From Bacteroidaceae bacterium (lineage in GTDB: Bacteria > Bacteroidota > Bacteroidia > Bacteroidales > Bacteroidaceae): a stretch of DNA of 41,647 nt. Shown here one piece after another: positions 20,155 through 28,055 of this stretch; position 1 is the stretch's first letter; every line of letters begins with the position of its first letter. Below the pieces are notes generated by a model that did not search any database, was not told the DNA's origin, and saw only the letters and a list, made by a program, of their open reading frames with translations. The DNA is taken from the NCBI GenBank assembly GCA_016292045.1, contig JAEEZX010000015.1, positions 1-41,647 on the forward strand, read 5' to 3'. A program made the position numbers and the translations under genes.

Positions 20155-20180
20155 AAAGAGGGTCTCCCTGGGAAACCCTC
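20153..20180 (-). terminator. Terminator of tRNA-Leu, at the dsbD stop codon
   Basis: GAGGGTCTCC (20158-20167) pairs, with one mismatch, with GGAAACCCTC (20171-20180). On the minus strand it is followed by CTTTTATTT, so it ends the tRNA-Leu transcript 25 nt after the tRNA. It touches the end of dsbD. Confidence 0.75.
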
Positions 20181-20204
20181 CGTAAACGGATTGCTGAAAG
20201 GATG

Positions 20205-20289
20205 TGCCCAGAACGGGACTCGAACCCGTACGACCGCTATGGTCAAGGGATTTTAAGTCCCTCGTGTCTACCAATTCCACCATCAGGGC
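20205..20289 (-). tRNA. tRNA-Leu (TAA anticodon)
   Basis: The 85-nt class II tRNA has anticodon stem AGGGA/TCCCT with loop CTTAAAA (TAA), a long variable arm with GACC/GGTC stem, and T-arm ACGGG-TTCGAGT-CCCGT. The acceptor GCCCTGA/TCTGGGC pairs except for a T-T mismatch at position 5-68. CCA is not encoded. A terminator follows on the same strand. Confidence 0.93.
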
Positions 20290-20313
20290 AGAAGCACGGC
20301 ACTGCCGCACGCT

Positions 20314-21387
20314 CTATTTTTCCTCCAATACAATCCTTTTATAATACGTGAAACACAGCATCGTCAGAGGCAAGGCAATCACCAGACCGATGAAGCCCAA
20401 CAGACAGCCCCATACCGACAGAGAGAGCAGAATGACCGCTGGATTCATACCCATGGCACTGCCCATAATCTTAGGTGTGAGCACCATGTCCTGAAGCGTC
20501 TGCACTATGGCAAAGACCACAGCGCAAAGACCCATGATGACCCAGAAACTCTCACCCGTATCCGAGGCCTTCAGCAGCGCCAGCACCGTGACAGGCACAA
20601 TACCGAGCATCTGGAGATAAGGCACCATATTCAGCAAACCGATAAACAGGCCTACACCAACCGCCATGGGCAAGCCCACAATAGAGAAACCGATGGCAAA
20701 ACCGATGCCCACCAGCAGAGCTATCAGGCCCTGACCGCGAAAATAGCGGTTCATATTTGTCTCCACCTCCTTAAGCACTCCTACAACAGCCGGACGGTTG
20801 CTCTCTGGAATGAGACGTTGCCAGCCCTCGGAAATTGTCTCATAGTCCAACAGGATGAAGAAGAAATAGAGGAACACCACGAAGACATTGACGATGCTGA
20901 TGAGAATCTGCGCCGTATGGAAGAGCAGCTCCCACGTCTGCAGGGCCACGTAGCGAAGCGCTTCCCACGTGCTGTCGTGCTCCAGCACCGTGAGGAATTT
21001 CTGTTGCACTTCCTCATCCTGCACCACCATCTGAATCTGCTCGTAGATATTGTTCTCGCCAATCCAATTCCTCGCAAAGATCAGCACGTCGTCAGTCAGG
21101 CGCGATACCTCGCGAACCATAGGCGGCACGGTGAGGACAACCAGCAGGGCCGCCACGGAGAGCACCAGCAGCAGGGCCACCAGAATGCTCACGGCACGCC
21201 AGCGGAGATGGCAGCGACGCTCCAGGAAGATGACCAGCGGATAGGTGAAATAAGCCAGCACCCAAGCCAGGAAGAACTGCCACAGCACACCGCTGAGAGC
21301 TGTCAGCAGTGCATATACAGCGATAATGCCAAGTGCCACAAGCACCCAGCGCACTACCCTGTCGAATGTGATTTCACCCTGAATCAT
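20314..21387 (-). CDS. AI-2E transporter family (PerM/YdiK-like) permease
   Basis: Members are polytopic inner-membrane proteins; individual ones export AI-2 or act as Na+/H+ antiporters, and many have no known substrate. The 357-residue product has the family layout: two or three N-terminal helices, a ~130-residue soluble segment with charged helices, then five or six helices. The conserved C-terminal block reads LTPKIMGSAMGMNPAVILLS. It follows the coiled-coil lipoprotein gene by 26 bp and probably belongs to the rsmI unit. Substrate cannot be inferred. Confidence 0.9.
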   Translation of the reverse strand: MIQGEITFDRVVRWVLVALGIIAVYALLTALSGVLWQFFLAWVLAYFTYPLVIFLERRCHLRWRAVSILVALLLVLSVAALLVVLTVPPMVREVSRLTDDVLIFARNWIGENNIYEQIQMVVQDEEVQQKFLTVLEHDSTWEALRYVALQTWELLFHTAQILISIVNVFVVFLYFFFILLDYETISEGWQRLIPESNRPAVVGVLKEVETNMNRYFRGQGLIALLVGIGFAIGFSIVGLPMAVGVGLFIGLLNMVPYLQMLGIVPVTVLALLKASDTGESFWVIMGLCAVVFAIVQTLQDMVLTPKIMGSAMGMNPAVILLSLSVWGCLLGFIGLVIALPLTMLCFTYYKRIVLEEK

Positions 21388-21413
21388 CAGATGTCGGTAT
21401 ACTTTTTATCCTT

Positions 21414-22265
21414 TTATTTCACCTGCACCACGAGGAACTTGCTCACGCTCCAGAATTTCTGGGCATCCGTGATGTGCAGTTCGTATTCGCCCTTCTCGTT
21501 CTTTGTCAGACGATAAGCGCCTGCAGGATGGTTGGTGAGTATTTTGGCACTCTTGGAGTAGAACTTTATGTCCTTTGTCTCACGGATGTCTATCTTCGTG
21601 AAATAGTCCTTTGCAAATTCATCGGAACGGAGCACCTCGCCCTTATTGAGTATCTTCTGCTCATTGAGCTCTGTCTTCGTACCGAACACAAACCATGCAG
21701 CATTGAGGTCCTTCTCCTGCTCTTCCATCGTAGCTGCCTGCTGACGGTTCTGGAGCGTGAGGTCACTCACATTGCTGTTGAGTGCCACGATCTGCTCACC
21801 CTGATGGGTTATCTGTATATCTCTTTCTGCCAACTGTGCCTCCAGTTCCTGAATGCGTGCGGCCTGTGCCTCCACCTGCTTCTCCAGTCCCTCAATGGCT
21901 TGCTGCAGTTTCTCCACATTCACGGTGGATGCATTCAGTTTCTGCTTGAGTTGGGCGATGAGTTCCTTCTGTCGTGCCATCGTCTCCTCAATATACTGCA
22001 TATTCTCCTGTATGATGGCCTTATTGCCCGGAGCCTCCACATTGCCGTCAGCCACAGTGACACGTCCTTCTGCCTGCGATATGCGCGACACGCCTTCCTG
22101 TATCTCTGTGAACGTCGTCATCAGATCGTTCAGTTCTGCATCCTTCGAATCTATGATAGCCTGCAACGAGTCGCGCTGCATCTCCAGAGCAGAGTTCATC
22201 CCTGCCTTCTGGCCGCAAGAGGCCATCGCCATGGCAAAGCCTGCCAACACTAGAAACTTCTTCAT
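21414..22265 (-). CDS. Coiled-coil lipoprotein of unknown function
   Basis: The 283-residue product has a short lipoprotein signal peptide with lipobox MASC at residues 14-17, then a long heptad-rich coiled coil (~25-195), and a compact C-terminal domain (~200-283) with AWFVFGTKTELNEQKIL. This pattern is common among Bacteroidetes envelope proteins with no assigned role. The start codon overlaps the rsmI stop by ATGA, so the two are translationally coupled. It resembles no enzyme. Confidence 0.8.
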   Translation of the reverse strand: MKKFLVLAGFAMAMASCGQKAGMNSALEMQRDSLQAIIDSKDAELNDLMTTFTEIQEGVSRISQAEGRVTVADGNVEAPGNKAIIQENMQYIEETMARQKELIAQLKQKLNASTVNVEKLQQAIEGLEKQVEAQAARIQELEAQLAERDIQITHQGEQIVALNSNVSDLTLQNRQQAATMEEQEKDLNAAWFVFGTKTELNEQKILNKGEVLRSDEFAKDYFTKIDIRETKDIKFYSKSAKILTNHPAGAYRLTKNEKGEYELHITDAQKFWSVSKFLVVQVK

Positions 22266-22924
22266 ATTCCTTCTACTACTATTACAAATTCACCTTTCGG
22301 TTCGTTTTCCTTAAAATGTTCCAGCACCTCGCTTATGGTGCCTCTTACACTCTCTTCATACACCTTGGATATCTCACGGCACACGGAGCATCTGCGCTCC
22401 TCTCCGAACACTTCCTTCATCTGCTCCAGCGCCTTCACCACACGGTGGGGACTTTCGTAGAATATCATCGTACGTGTCTCTTCCCGCAAGGCATTCAGCC
22501 TCGTCTGGCGTCCTTTCTTCTGGGGCAGGAAACCCTCGAAGCAGAATCTGTCACAAGGCAGCCCGCTCGACACCAGTGCCGGCACGAAAGCCGTTGCTCC
22601 AGGCAGCGTCTGCACTTCTACACCCGCCTTCACCGCCTCGCGAACAACAAGAAATCCAGGATCGGAAATACCAGGGGTACCTGCATCGGAAACCACCGCT
22701 ATGGTCTCGCCTGCCTTGAGCCTCTCCACGACGGAAGCTACCGTCTGGTGCTCATTGAACTTGTGGTAGGACAGCATCGGCTTACGGATGTCGAAGTGAC
22801 GCAACAGATTACCACTCGTTCGTGTGTCCTCCGCCAGAATGAGGTCAGCCTCTCTCAAAATGCGGAGAGCCCTCATGGTAATATCTTCCATATTTCCGAC
22901 CGGAGTAGGTACAAGGTACAACAT
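22262..22924 (-). CDS. rsmI: 16S rRNA (cytidine-1402-2'-O)-methyltransferase RsmI
   Basis: RsmI 2'-O-methylates C1402 in the decoding centre of 16S rRNA. The product has the tetrapyrrole-methylase fold with N-terminal LYLVPTPVGN, AEDTRTSGNLL, the SDAGTPGISDPG loop that binds S-adenosylmethionine, and LPGATAFVPALVSSGLP. A longer ORF starts at 22987, but the family N-terminus begins at the ATG at 22924 and a -7 promoter box (22934-22941) lies inside the extension. I use 22924, giving 220 residues. Confidence 0.95.
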   Translation of the reverse strand: MLYLVPTPVGNMEDITMRALRILREADLILAEDTRTSGNLLRHFDIRKPMLSYHKFNEHQTVASVVERLKAGETIAVVSDAGTPGISDPGFLVVREAVKAGVEVQTLPGATAFVPALVSSGLPCDRFCFEGFLPQKKGRQTRLNALREETRTMIFYESPHRVVKALEQMKEVFGEERRCSVCREISKVYEESVRGTISEVLEHFKENEPKGEFVIVVEGI

Positions 22925-22933
22925 TTCCAAATG

Positions 22934-22941
22934 CAAAAGTA
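22934..22941 (-). promoter_or_regulatory. -7 box (TACTTTTG) for rsmI
   Basis: TACTTTTG on the minus strand fits TAnnTTTG and ends 9 nt before the chosen rsmI ATG. It supports the shorter start. Confidence 0.55.
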
Positions 22942-23015
22942 CGACATTTTGATGATAAGAGTGATATAAGAACAACTTTTTTAGCATAACACTCCCGATT
23001 TTTGAACTTTTTCAC

Positions 23016-23023
23016 TATTTTTG
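23016..23023 (+). promoter_or_regulatory. -7 box (TATTTTTG) for hflX
   Basis: TATTTTTG fits TAnnTTTG and ends 17 nt before the hflX ATG, divergent from the rsmI promoter. No clear -33 box at the usual spacing. Confidence 0.5.
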
Positions 23024-23040
23024 CAGCATAAAACATATAT

Positions 23041-24309
23041 ATGCGTCGTTACAACTCCAGCCGAAGTGCCTTACCCTTTGAGGACGGAATGAGTCAGGTG
23101 GTCTCCCGTGAGGCCACTGAAGAGAGTGTGGAGCGTGCCGTTCTGGTGGGCATCATCACCCCCCAGCAGGATGAGCGCCACACGAAGGAATATCTTGATG
23201 AACTGGCTTTTCTTGCCGAGACGGCAGGTGCCGTTGCCGTGAAGCGTTTCACACAGCGCCTCAACGGGCCATCATCCGTCACCTATCTTGGCATCGGAAA
23301 ACTGCAGGAGATACGTCGTTACATCGAGGCTGAGGAAGAAGCTGAGCGCTGCGTCGATATGGTGATTTTCGACGATGAACTCTCCGCAAAACAGCTCCGC
23401 AACATCGAGAAGGAACTGCGTGTGAAGATACTCGACCGCACCAATCTCATCCTCGACATCTTTGCCATGCGGGCACAGACAGCACATGCCAAGACTCAGG
23501 TCGAACTGGCACAGTACCGCTATATGCTGCCCCGTCTGCAGCGTCTGTGGACTCACTTGGAACGTCAGCGAGGCGGTAGTGTCGGACTGCGAGGCCCCGG
23601 TGAGACGCAGCTCGAGATGGACCGCCGCATCATTCTCAACCGCATGGCGCTTCTCAAGCAGCGCCTTGCCGATATCGACCGCCAGAAGACTACACAGCGG
23701 CAAGGACGCGGCCGCATGATACGCGTTGCTCTCGTGGGTTATACCAACGTGGGCAAGTCCACACTGATGAATCTTCTTGCCAAGAGCGAGGTCTTTGCCG
23801 AGAACAAACTCTTCGCCACACTCGACACCACAGTGCGCAAGGTTATCATCGACAACCTGCCGTTCCTGCTATCCGACACAGTCGGTTTCATCCGCAAACT
23901 GCCCCACGACCTGGTGGAATCGTTTAAGTCAACTCTTGATGAGGTGCGCGAGGCAGACCTCCTACTCCACATTGTGGATATCTCTCACCCCGACTTCGAA
24001 AATCAGATTGAGGTGGTGGAGAAGACTCTCTCCGATCTCGGTTGCTCTGAGAAACCTTCGATGATTATCTTCAACAAGACGGATGCCTACCATTGGGTGG
24101 AAAAGGACGAGGACGACCTCACACCCGAGACTCCCGAGAACATACCGCTCTCACGCCTCATCCACACCTGGATGGCACGCACCTATGGCGACTGCCTCTT
24201 TATTTCCGCAAAGGAGAAGACCAATATCGACACACTGAAGCAGGTGCTCTACAACAAGGTGCGCCAGCTCCACGTGCAGAAATATCCTTACAACGATTTC
24301 CTCTATTAA
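23041..24309 (+). CDS. hflX: GTPase HflX (ribosome-splitting factor)
   Basis: HflX binds the 50S subunit, splits stalled ribosomes under stress and hydrolyses GTP. The 422-residue product has the N-terminal HflX domain with GPGETQLEMDRR in the linker, then the G domain: G1 GYTNVGKST, G3 DTVGFI and G4 NKTD. Length agrees with the family. It is transcribed away from rsmI and precedes the fumarase gene by 50 bp of short repeats. Confidence 0.96.
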   Translation: MRRYNSSRSALPFEDGMSQVVSREATEESVERAVLVGIITPQQDERHTKEYLDELAFLAETAGAVAVKRFTQRLNGPSSVTYLGIGKLQEIRRYIEAEEEAERCVDMVIFDDELSAKQLRNIEKELRVKILDRTNLILDIFAMRAQTAHAKTQVELAQYRYMLPRLQRLWTHLERQRGGSVGLRGPGETQLEMDRRIILNRMALLKQRLADIDRQKTTQRQGRGRMIRVALVGYTNVGKSTLMNLLAKSEVFAENKLFATLDTTVRKVIIDNLPFLLSDTVGFIRKLPHDLVESFKSTLDEVREADLLLHIVDISHPDFENQIEVVEKTLSDLGCSEKPSMIIFNKTDAYHWVEKDEDDLTPETPENIPLSRLIHTWMARTYGDCLFISAKEKTNIDTLKQVLYNKVRQLHVQKYPYNDFLY

Positions 24310-24318
24310 TCACATCAT

Positions 24319-24346
24319 ACATCTGACATCTGACATCTAACATCTA
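24319..24346. repeat. Four 7-bp tandem repeats (ACATCTG/A)
   Basis: ACATCTG, ACATCTG, ACATCTA and ACATCTA occur in a row between hflX and the fumarase gene. A looser version lies near 31456-31497. A simple intergenic repeat; no function is shown. Confidence 0.6.
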
Positions 24347-24359
24347 AAATTATAAAAAT

Positions 24360-26009
24360 ATGGCAAACGTTCCTTTCAAGTACGCCCCGATGTTCCAGAA
24401 GGGCGAAGACAAGACCGAGTACCGTCTTCTCACTAAAGAAGGTGTTACAGTAAGCAGTTTCGAAGGCAAGGAGATTGTCAAGATATCTCCCGAGGCTCTC
24501 ACCCTCCTGGCCCAGCAGGCTTTCCACGATGTGGAGTTCATGCTGCGTCGCGAGCACAACCTACAGGTAGCAAAGATACTCACAGACCCTGAAGCTTCTG
24601 AGAACGACAAGTACGTAGCTCTCCAGTTCCTGCGCAATGCAGAGACTGCAGCCAAGGGTATACTCCCCTTCTGCCAGGACACCGGCACCGCCATCATACA
24701 TGGTGAGAAGGGTCAGCAGGTGTGGACCGGTTTCGAGGACGAGGAGGCACTCTCTCGCGGTGTGTACAATACCTATACCGAGGACAACCTCCGCTACTCC
24801 CAGAATGCTCCCCTCAACATGTACGACGAGGTGAACACCAAGTGCAACCTCCCCGCACAGATTGACATCGAGGCCACAGAGGGTGCGGAATACCGCTTTG
24901 TCATGGTGGCAAAGGGCGGCGGTTCTGCCAACAAGACATATTTCTACCCCATGACCAAGGCCACGATCCAGAACGAGGGCACATTGCTTCCCTTCCTCGT
25001 TGAGGAGATGAAGCATCTGGGCACTGCAGCCTGTCCTCCCTACCACATCGCCTTCGTCATCGGTGGCACATCAGCAGAGAAGAACCTCCTCACGGTAAAA
25101 CTCGCTTCTATCAAATACTACGACGACCTCCCCACCACAGGTGATGAGACAGGTCGCGCTTTCCGTGACATCGTCCTCGAGCAGAAGCTGCTCAAGGAGG
25201 CTTATAAGATTGGACTTGGAGCACAGTTCGGTGGTAAGTATCTGGCTCACGACATCCGTGTCGTCCGTCTGCCCCGTCACGGTGCCAGCTGCCCCATCGG
25301 TATGGGTGTTTCCTGCTCTGCCGACCGCAACATCAAGGCCAAGATCAACCGCGACGGCATCTGGCTGGAGAAGATGGACTGCAATCCCTCTGAACTCATC
25401 CCCGAATCGCTGCGCAAGCCGGGTGAAGGCGGCAAGGGTATTGAGATAGACCTCGACAAGGGTATCGACGCTGTGCGTCAGGAGTTGACGAAATATCCCG
25501 TCTCTACGCGCGTAAATCTTAAAGGTACTATCATCGTGGCTCGTGACATCGCCCACGCCAAACTCAAGGCCCGTCTGGATGCCGGTGAGGGTCTGCCCCA
25601 GTACTTCAAGGACTATCCCGTACTCTATGCAGGTCCTGCCAAGACCCCGGAAGGTTATCCCTGCGGCTCTATGGGTCCCACCACTGCCAACCGTATGGAT
25701 CCCTACGTTGATGAGTTCATGCAGAACGGCGCATCTCTGGTGATGATTGCCAAGGGCAACCGCACCCAGCAGGTTACCGACGCATGTCAGAAGCATGGCG
25801 GTTTCTATCTGGGCACTATCGGTGGTGTTGCTGCCGTATTGTCCCAGTCGAGCATCAAGAGCATCGAGTGTGTGGAATATCCCGAATTGGGTATGGAAGC
25901 CATCTGGAAGATTAAGGTGGAGGACTTCCCCGCATTCATCCTCGTGGACGACAAGGGTAACGACTTCTTCAAGCAGCTAAAGCCCTGTTCCGGCTGCACA
26001 ATACTCTAA
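24360..26009 (+). CDS. fumA: Fumarate hydratase class I (iron-sulfur)
   Basis: Class I fumarase interconverts fumarate and malate using a [4Fe-4S] cluster and is oxygen sensitive, which suits an anaerobe making succinate. The 549-residue product is full length, with N-terminal alpha and C-terminal beta regions fused in one chain. Candidate cluster cysteines lie in [17 protein letters not shown] and [11 protein letters not shown], and the C-terminal domain shows [19 protein letters not shown]. It ends with CSGCTIL. The symbol could equally be fumB; the class is certain. Confidence 0.95.
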   Translation: MANVPFKYAPMFQKGEDKTEYRLLTKEGVTVSSFEGKEIVKISPEALTLLAQQAFHDVEFMLRREHNLQVAKILTDPEASENDKYVALQFLRNAETAAKGILPFCQDTGTAIIHGEKGQQVWTGFEDEEALSRGVYNTYTEDNLRYSQNAPLNMYDEVNTKCNLPAQIDIEATEGAEYRFVMVAKGGGSANKTYFYPMTKATIQNEGTLLPFLVEEMKHLGTAACPPYHIAFVIGGTSAEKNLLTVKLASIKYYDDLPTTGDETGRAFRDIVLEQKLLKEAYKIGLGAQFGGKYLAHDIRVVRLPRHGASCPIGMGVSCSADRNIKAKINRDGIWLEKMDCNPSELIPESLRKPGEGGKGIEIDLDKGIDAVRQELTKYPVSTRVNLKGTIIVARDIAHAKLKARLDAGEGLPQYFKDYPVLYAGPAKTPEGYPCGSMGPTTANRMDPYVDEFMQNGASLVMIAKGNRTQQVTDACQKHGGFYLGTIGGVAAVLSQSSIKSIECVEYPELGMEAIWKIKVEDFPAFILVDDKGNDFFKQLKPCSGCTIL

Positions 26010-26040
26010 AAAAGCAACAAAAAGCGCTCATTAACGAAAA

Positions 26041-26077
26041 ACTTTAAACTTTAAACCTTAAACTTTAAACTTTTTTT
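26041..26077. repeat. CTTTAAA tandem repeats before the tRNA-Lys promoter
   Basis: Repeated ACTTTAAA/CCTTAAA units run up to a T-tract, just upstream of the tRNA-Lys -7 box. An AT-rich simple repeat that may act as an UP-like region; function not shown. Confidence 0.5.
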
Positions 26078-26079
26078 CG

Positions 26080-26087
26080 TACCTTTG
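26080..26087 (+). promoter_or_regulatory. -7 box (TACCTTTG) for tRNA-Lys
   Basis: TACCTTTG fits TAnnTTTG and lies 37 bp upstream of tRNA-Lys. A 7-bp hairpin (GCTAATG at 26093-26099 with CATTAGC at 26106-26112) sits in the leader between promoter and tRNA. Confidence 0.65.
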
Positions 26088-26124
26088 CGCCCGCTAATGC
26101 AAAAACATTAGCAATTTTGAGGTT

Positions 26125-26200
26125 GACTCGCTAGCTCAGTTGGTAGAGCACATCACTTTTAATGATGGGGTCTCGGGTTCGAACCCCGAGCGGGTTACCA
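26125..26200 (+). tRNA. tRNA-Lys (TTT anticodon)
   Basis: The 76-nt gene has D-arm AGCTCAGTTGGTAGAGC, anticodon stem CATCA/TGATG with loop CTTTTAA (TTT), T-arm TCGGG-TTCGAAC-CCCGA and an encoded CCA. The acceptor GACTCGC/GCGGGTT pairs with two G-T wobbles. Its last 18 bases are repeated about 116 bp downstream, and the accessory block starts right after it. Confidence 0.95.
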
Positions 26201-26202
26201 AA
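26183..26202 (+). repeat. Direct repeat, copy 1: tRNA-Lys 3' end
   Basis: ACCCCGAGCGGGTTACCAAA is identical to 26299-26318. Imperfect similarity continues ~16 bp further into the start of the terminator. It covers the 3' half of the T-arm, the acceptor strand and CCA. Confidence 0.85.
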
Positions 26203-26205
26203 GGG

Positions 26206-26252
26206 AAAGTCCTTGGCAAACGAAAGTTTACTTTCAGAGTGCTAAGGACTTT
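26206..26252 (+). terminator. Terminator after tRNA-Lys
   Basis: AAAGTCCTTGGCA (26206-26218) pairs with TGCTAAGGACTTT (26240-26252) with one wobble; a smaller GAAAGT/CTTTC stem lies in the loop. TGTCTTTTA follows. Confidence 0.75.
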
Positions 26253-26280
26253 GTCTTTTATAGAACTTCCCGTGGAAGGG

Positions 26281-26321
26281 CTGTCGGGGTTCGCAAGCAC
26301 CCCGAGCGGGTTACCAAAAGG
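26281..26321 (+). pseudogene. Remnant of a second tRNA-Lys 3' end (att-like direct repeat copy 2)
   Basis: 26299-26318 is a perfect 20-bp copy of the tRNA-Lys 3' end. Just before it, CGGGGT...ACCCCG still forms a T-arm-like stem around TTCGCAAGC. No D-arm or anticodon arm remains. It is either a relic of a tandem tRNA-Lys gene or a footprint of integration at the tRNA 3' end. Confidence 0.6.
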
Positions 26322-26353
26322 AAAATCCCTTGGCAGGTTTGCCAAGGGATTTT
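26322..26353. terminator. Bidirectional terminator between tRNA-Lys and the WG-repeat gene
   Basis: AAAATCCCTTGGCA and TGCCAAGGGATTTT form a perfect 14-bp stem with a 4-nt loop. T-runs occur on both strands. It closes the minus-strand accessory block, 7 bp after the WG gene stop. Confidence 0.88.
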
Positions 26354-26359
26354 ACATTA

Positions 26360-27562
26360 TCACTTAACCCTCTCTCCTTTTCCGTTGACTACAATCTTGC
26401 AATTGTTCTCTGCTGTACAAAGATAAATATCCGGGCCTATCGCCTCAATGTCATTATACAGCGGCATTGTCACCACGTGTCCGTCTGCCGTCATCAGACC
26501 CTCGTATCCGTCGCCTGCGACGTAAGCACGAAGGCGTGCCGTAGCTTTGGGGTGATAGTACACCTCCTGAACCTCTACTACTTCATCATCGTCATCCTCA
26601 TTCCTTGTGTTTGTTCTATATACGATTTCTTCTTTCTCATACTCAAGCATACGAACGTTGTAAAAATAGAAGTCATTGATAAGTTTTCCCTGCATGTCGT
26701 ATTTACGCATAGTATGATCCGGCATCGTAATATCGATGGTACCTTCATTTATTGTAGTGACAGTACATTCCATAAGGGGGATCACCAGATTCATATTTTT
26801 GTCGATAACGGCCATCTCTCTGCCTTTCCTGAGATACCAGTACTTGAAATCGTTGGTGGGATAAATATAGCTGTACACCATTGGCAGCACGATATTTCCT
26901 TTCATATCCATCAGTCCACAATGCTCGCCGTCATTTGTGTTAACCACACAGTAGCCTCCATGGAACACATATCCTTCCATATCGGCAAGATAAGGCATCT
27001 TCTTATCAATAACAACTGTACCCGTAACATCGATAAATTTTATCTTACCACCGTCATCTACGCAGGCAAGACCGTCGGAAAACACCCATGCATGGTTATA
27101 CTTCGCTTCAACAGCCACCTTTCCTGTATTCATGTTGAAATAACCACGTTTTTCCCCGTTACTGAAGCAAACGAGAGAGTCCTTACCCATCGGTCTGGCT
27201 ATCCATTCCACATTCTTTATAAACTTCTCTCCGGTACGGATGTTATAGACATATCCATTGGCGTTGTCCATATAGTGGAAATAGATGTTTTTCTTGATTT
27301 TATTATTATTGTAACAATAGGGGTTTTTACAGGTGTAATGAAGCCTACCCCGCTTCATTTCTACCTCATCCCACAAGCCATATATCAAAACACCTGCTAT
27401 GATGAGCATCACAACTGCCGCACTCGTAGCAAACAGCCCCCATACACACTTGGCAAATTTGCCGTCACGTTTATACCCGAACAGTCCGAAGAACCATCCC
27501 ATTGCCTGACACACACCGCTCCACAGCACTGTGAAGAATGTTTTTACTGATACTTTTTCCAT
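26360..27562 (-). CDS. Membrane-anchored WG-repeat protein
   Basis: The 400-residue product has a cytoplasmic N-terminus (~1-40), one clear membrane helix at ~42-62 (ATSAAVVMLIIAGVLIYGL), possibly preceded by a shorter hydrophobic segment at ~10-28, and a long outer domain. That domain contains degenerate WG-type repeats, visible as GYFNMNTGKVAVEAKYNHA, IKFIDVTGTVVIDKKMPYL, GLMDMKGNIVLPMVYSYI and GLMTADGHVVTMPLYNDIEA. WG repeats form beta-propeller-like scaffolds, usually of unknown ligand. It is the last gene of the accessory block, 60 bp after ykvA copy a. An acidic run NEDDDDEVVEVQ lies near residue 325. Confidence 0.75.
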   Translation of the reverse strand: MEKVSVKTFFTVLWSGVCQAMGWFFGLFGYKRDGKFAKCVWGLFATSAAVVMLIIAGVLIYGLWDEVEMKRGRLHYTCKNPYCYNNNKIKKNIYFHYMDNANGYVYNIRTGEKFIKNVEWIARPMGKDSLVCFSNGEKRGYFNMNTGKVAVEAKYNHAWVFSDGLACVDDGGKIKFIDVTGTVVIDKKMPYLADMEGYVFHGGYCVVNTNDGEHCGLMDMKGNIVLPMVYSYIYPTNDFKYWYLRKGREMAVIDKNMNLVIPLMECTVTTINEGTIDITMPDHTMRKYDMQGKLINDFYFYNVRMLEYEKEEIVYRTNTRNEDDDDEVVEVQEVYYHPKATARLRAYVAGDGYEGLMTADGHVVTMPLYNDIEAIGPDIYLCTAENNCKIVVNGKGERVK

Positions 27563-27622
27563 TTTACTTTAATCTTTGAACTATAAACTTTTAACTATAT
27601 ACTACACCTTATATCCACATCA

Positions 27623-27991
27623 TCACGTTGGCAGTTCTGAGTATTCTGTATACTCCGGGAACCATTTGTCCAATATAGCATCCACTTTGGCCTCCATCTC
27701 AGGTGTGATGTTTTTCTTCATCTTCTGGTAGGTGACTGACAGGGAGGCAATCTCGTCAAACCATCCGAATATTGGTATTCGTCTGGCATCAAGGATATCT
27801 ATCGGCAGTATTATATAAGCAAGTGTTGAGAATATCAGCATCTTGTCTTTCTTTGTCGTATCCTTGCTTCTCATCACATAGTACAAAAGCAACACTGGAC
27901 GGGTGGTTGCTCTTCCTGCTTTTCTTGCAAAATCACTGATTCTTTCCCAAAAGGCAGCATAGTTAATTATACTTGTTCTCATAATCTTCAA
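27623..27991 (-). CDS. YkvA/DUF1232 family protein, copy a
   Basis: YkvA-like proteins are small and mostly uncharacterised, with a conserved hydrophobic hairpin. Here the core LLLYYVMRSKDTTKKDKML is followed by IFSTLAYIILPIDILDARR, the family's ILPIDIIPD-like signature. The 122-residue product is very similar to the 39682-40044 product, and 121 bp of the two genes are identical. The gene has its own upstream bipartite element (28003-28040), 18 nt from the ATG. The family is often near phosphatases and membrane proteins, but its role is unknown. Confidence 0.85.
   Translation of the reverse strand: MKIMRTSIINYAAFWERISDFARKAGRATTRPVLLLYYVMRSKDTTKKDKMLIFSTLAYIILPIDILDARRIPIFGWFDEIASLSVTYQKMKKNITPEMEAKVDAILDKWFPEYTEYSELPT
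27774..27894 (-). repeat. 121-bp identical segment shared by the two ykvA copies (copy 1)
   Basis: Base-for-base identical to 39833-39953, while flanking parts of the same genes differ at many sites. It covers the YkvA core. Confidence 0.9.
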
Positions 27992-28002
27992 TTTTTATGT
28001 TT

Positions 28003-28040
28003 ATACTCTTATAGAGTGTTTGAATTGCATTATTCTATCA
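28003..28040 (-). promoter_or_regulatory. 38-bp bipartite element, copy E (ykvA-a)
   Basis: Minus-strand TGATAGAA-N15-ACTCTATA. Both half-sites match copy A exactly; only the spacer differs. It ends 18 nt before the ykvA-a ATG. Confidence 0.75.
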
Positions 28041-28055
28041 TTTGAACGTACCTCT

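Noticed and set aside
24319..24346. Regulatory role for the ACATCT repeats before the fumarase gene
   Set aside because: Short simple repeats of this type also appear near 31,470 with no common gene context.
26183..26318. Proven integrative element boundaries
   Set aside because: The 20-bp repeat fits att sites, but only ~96 bp lie between the copies and no integrase or transposase is in the window; kept as a hypothesis.
26140..26367. Short open frames over tRNA-Lys on both strands
   Set aside because: They translate the tRNA, its duplicated end and the terminators; no protein family is visible.
26330..27550. 406-codon open frame on the + strand
   Set aside because: Antisense to the WG-repeat gene, which has a signal-anchor, repeats and a terminator in the right place.
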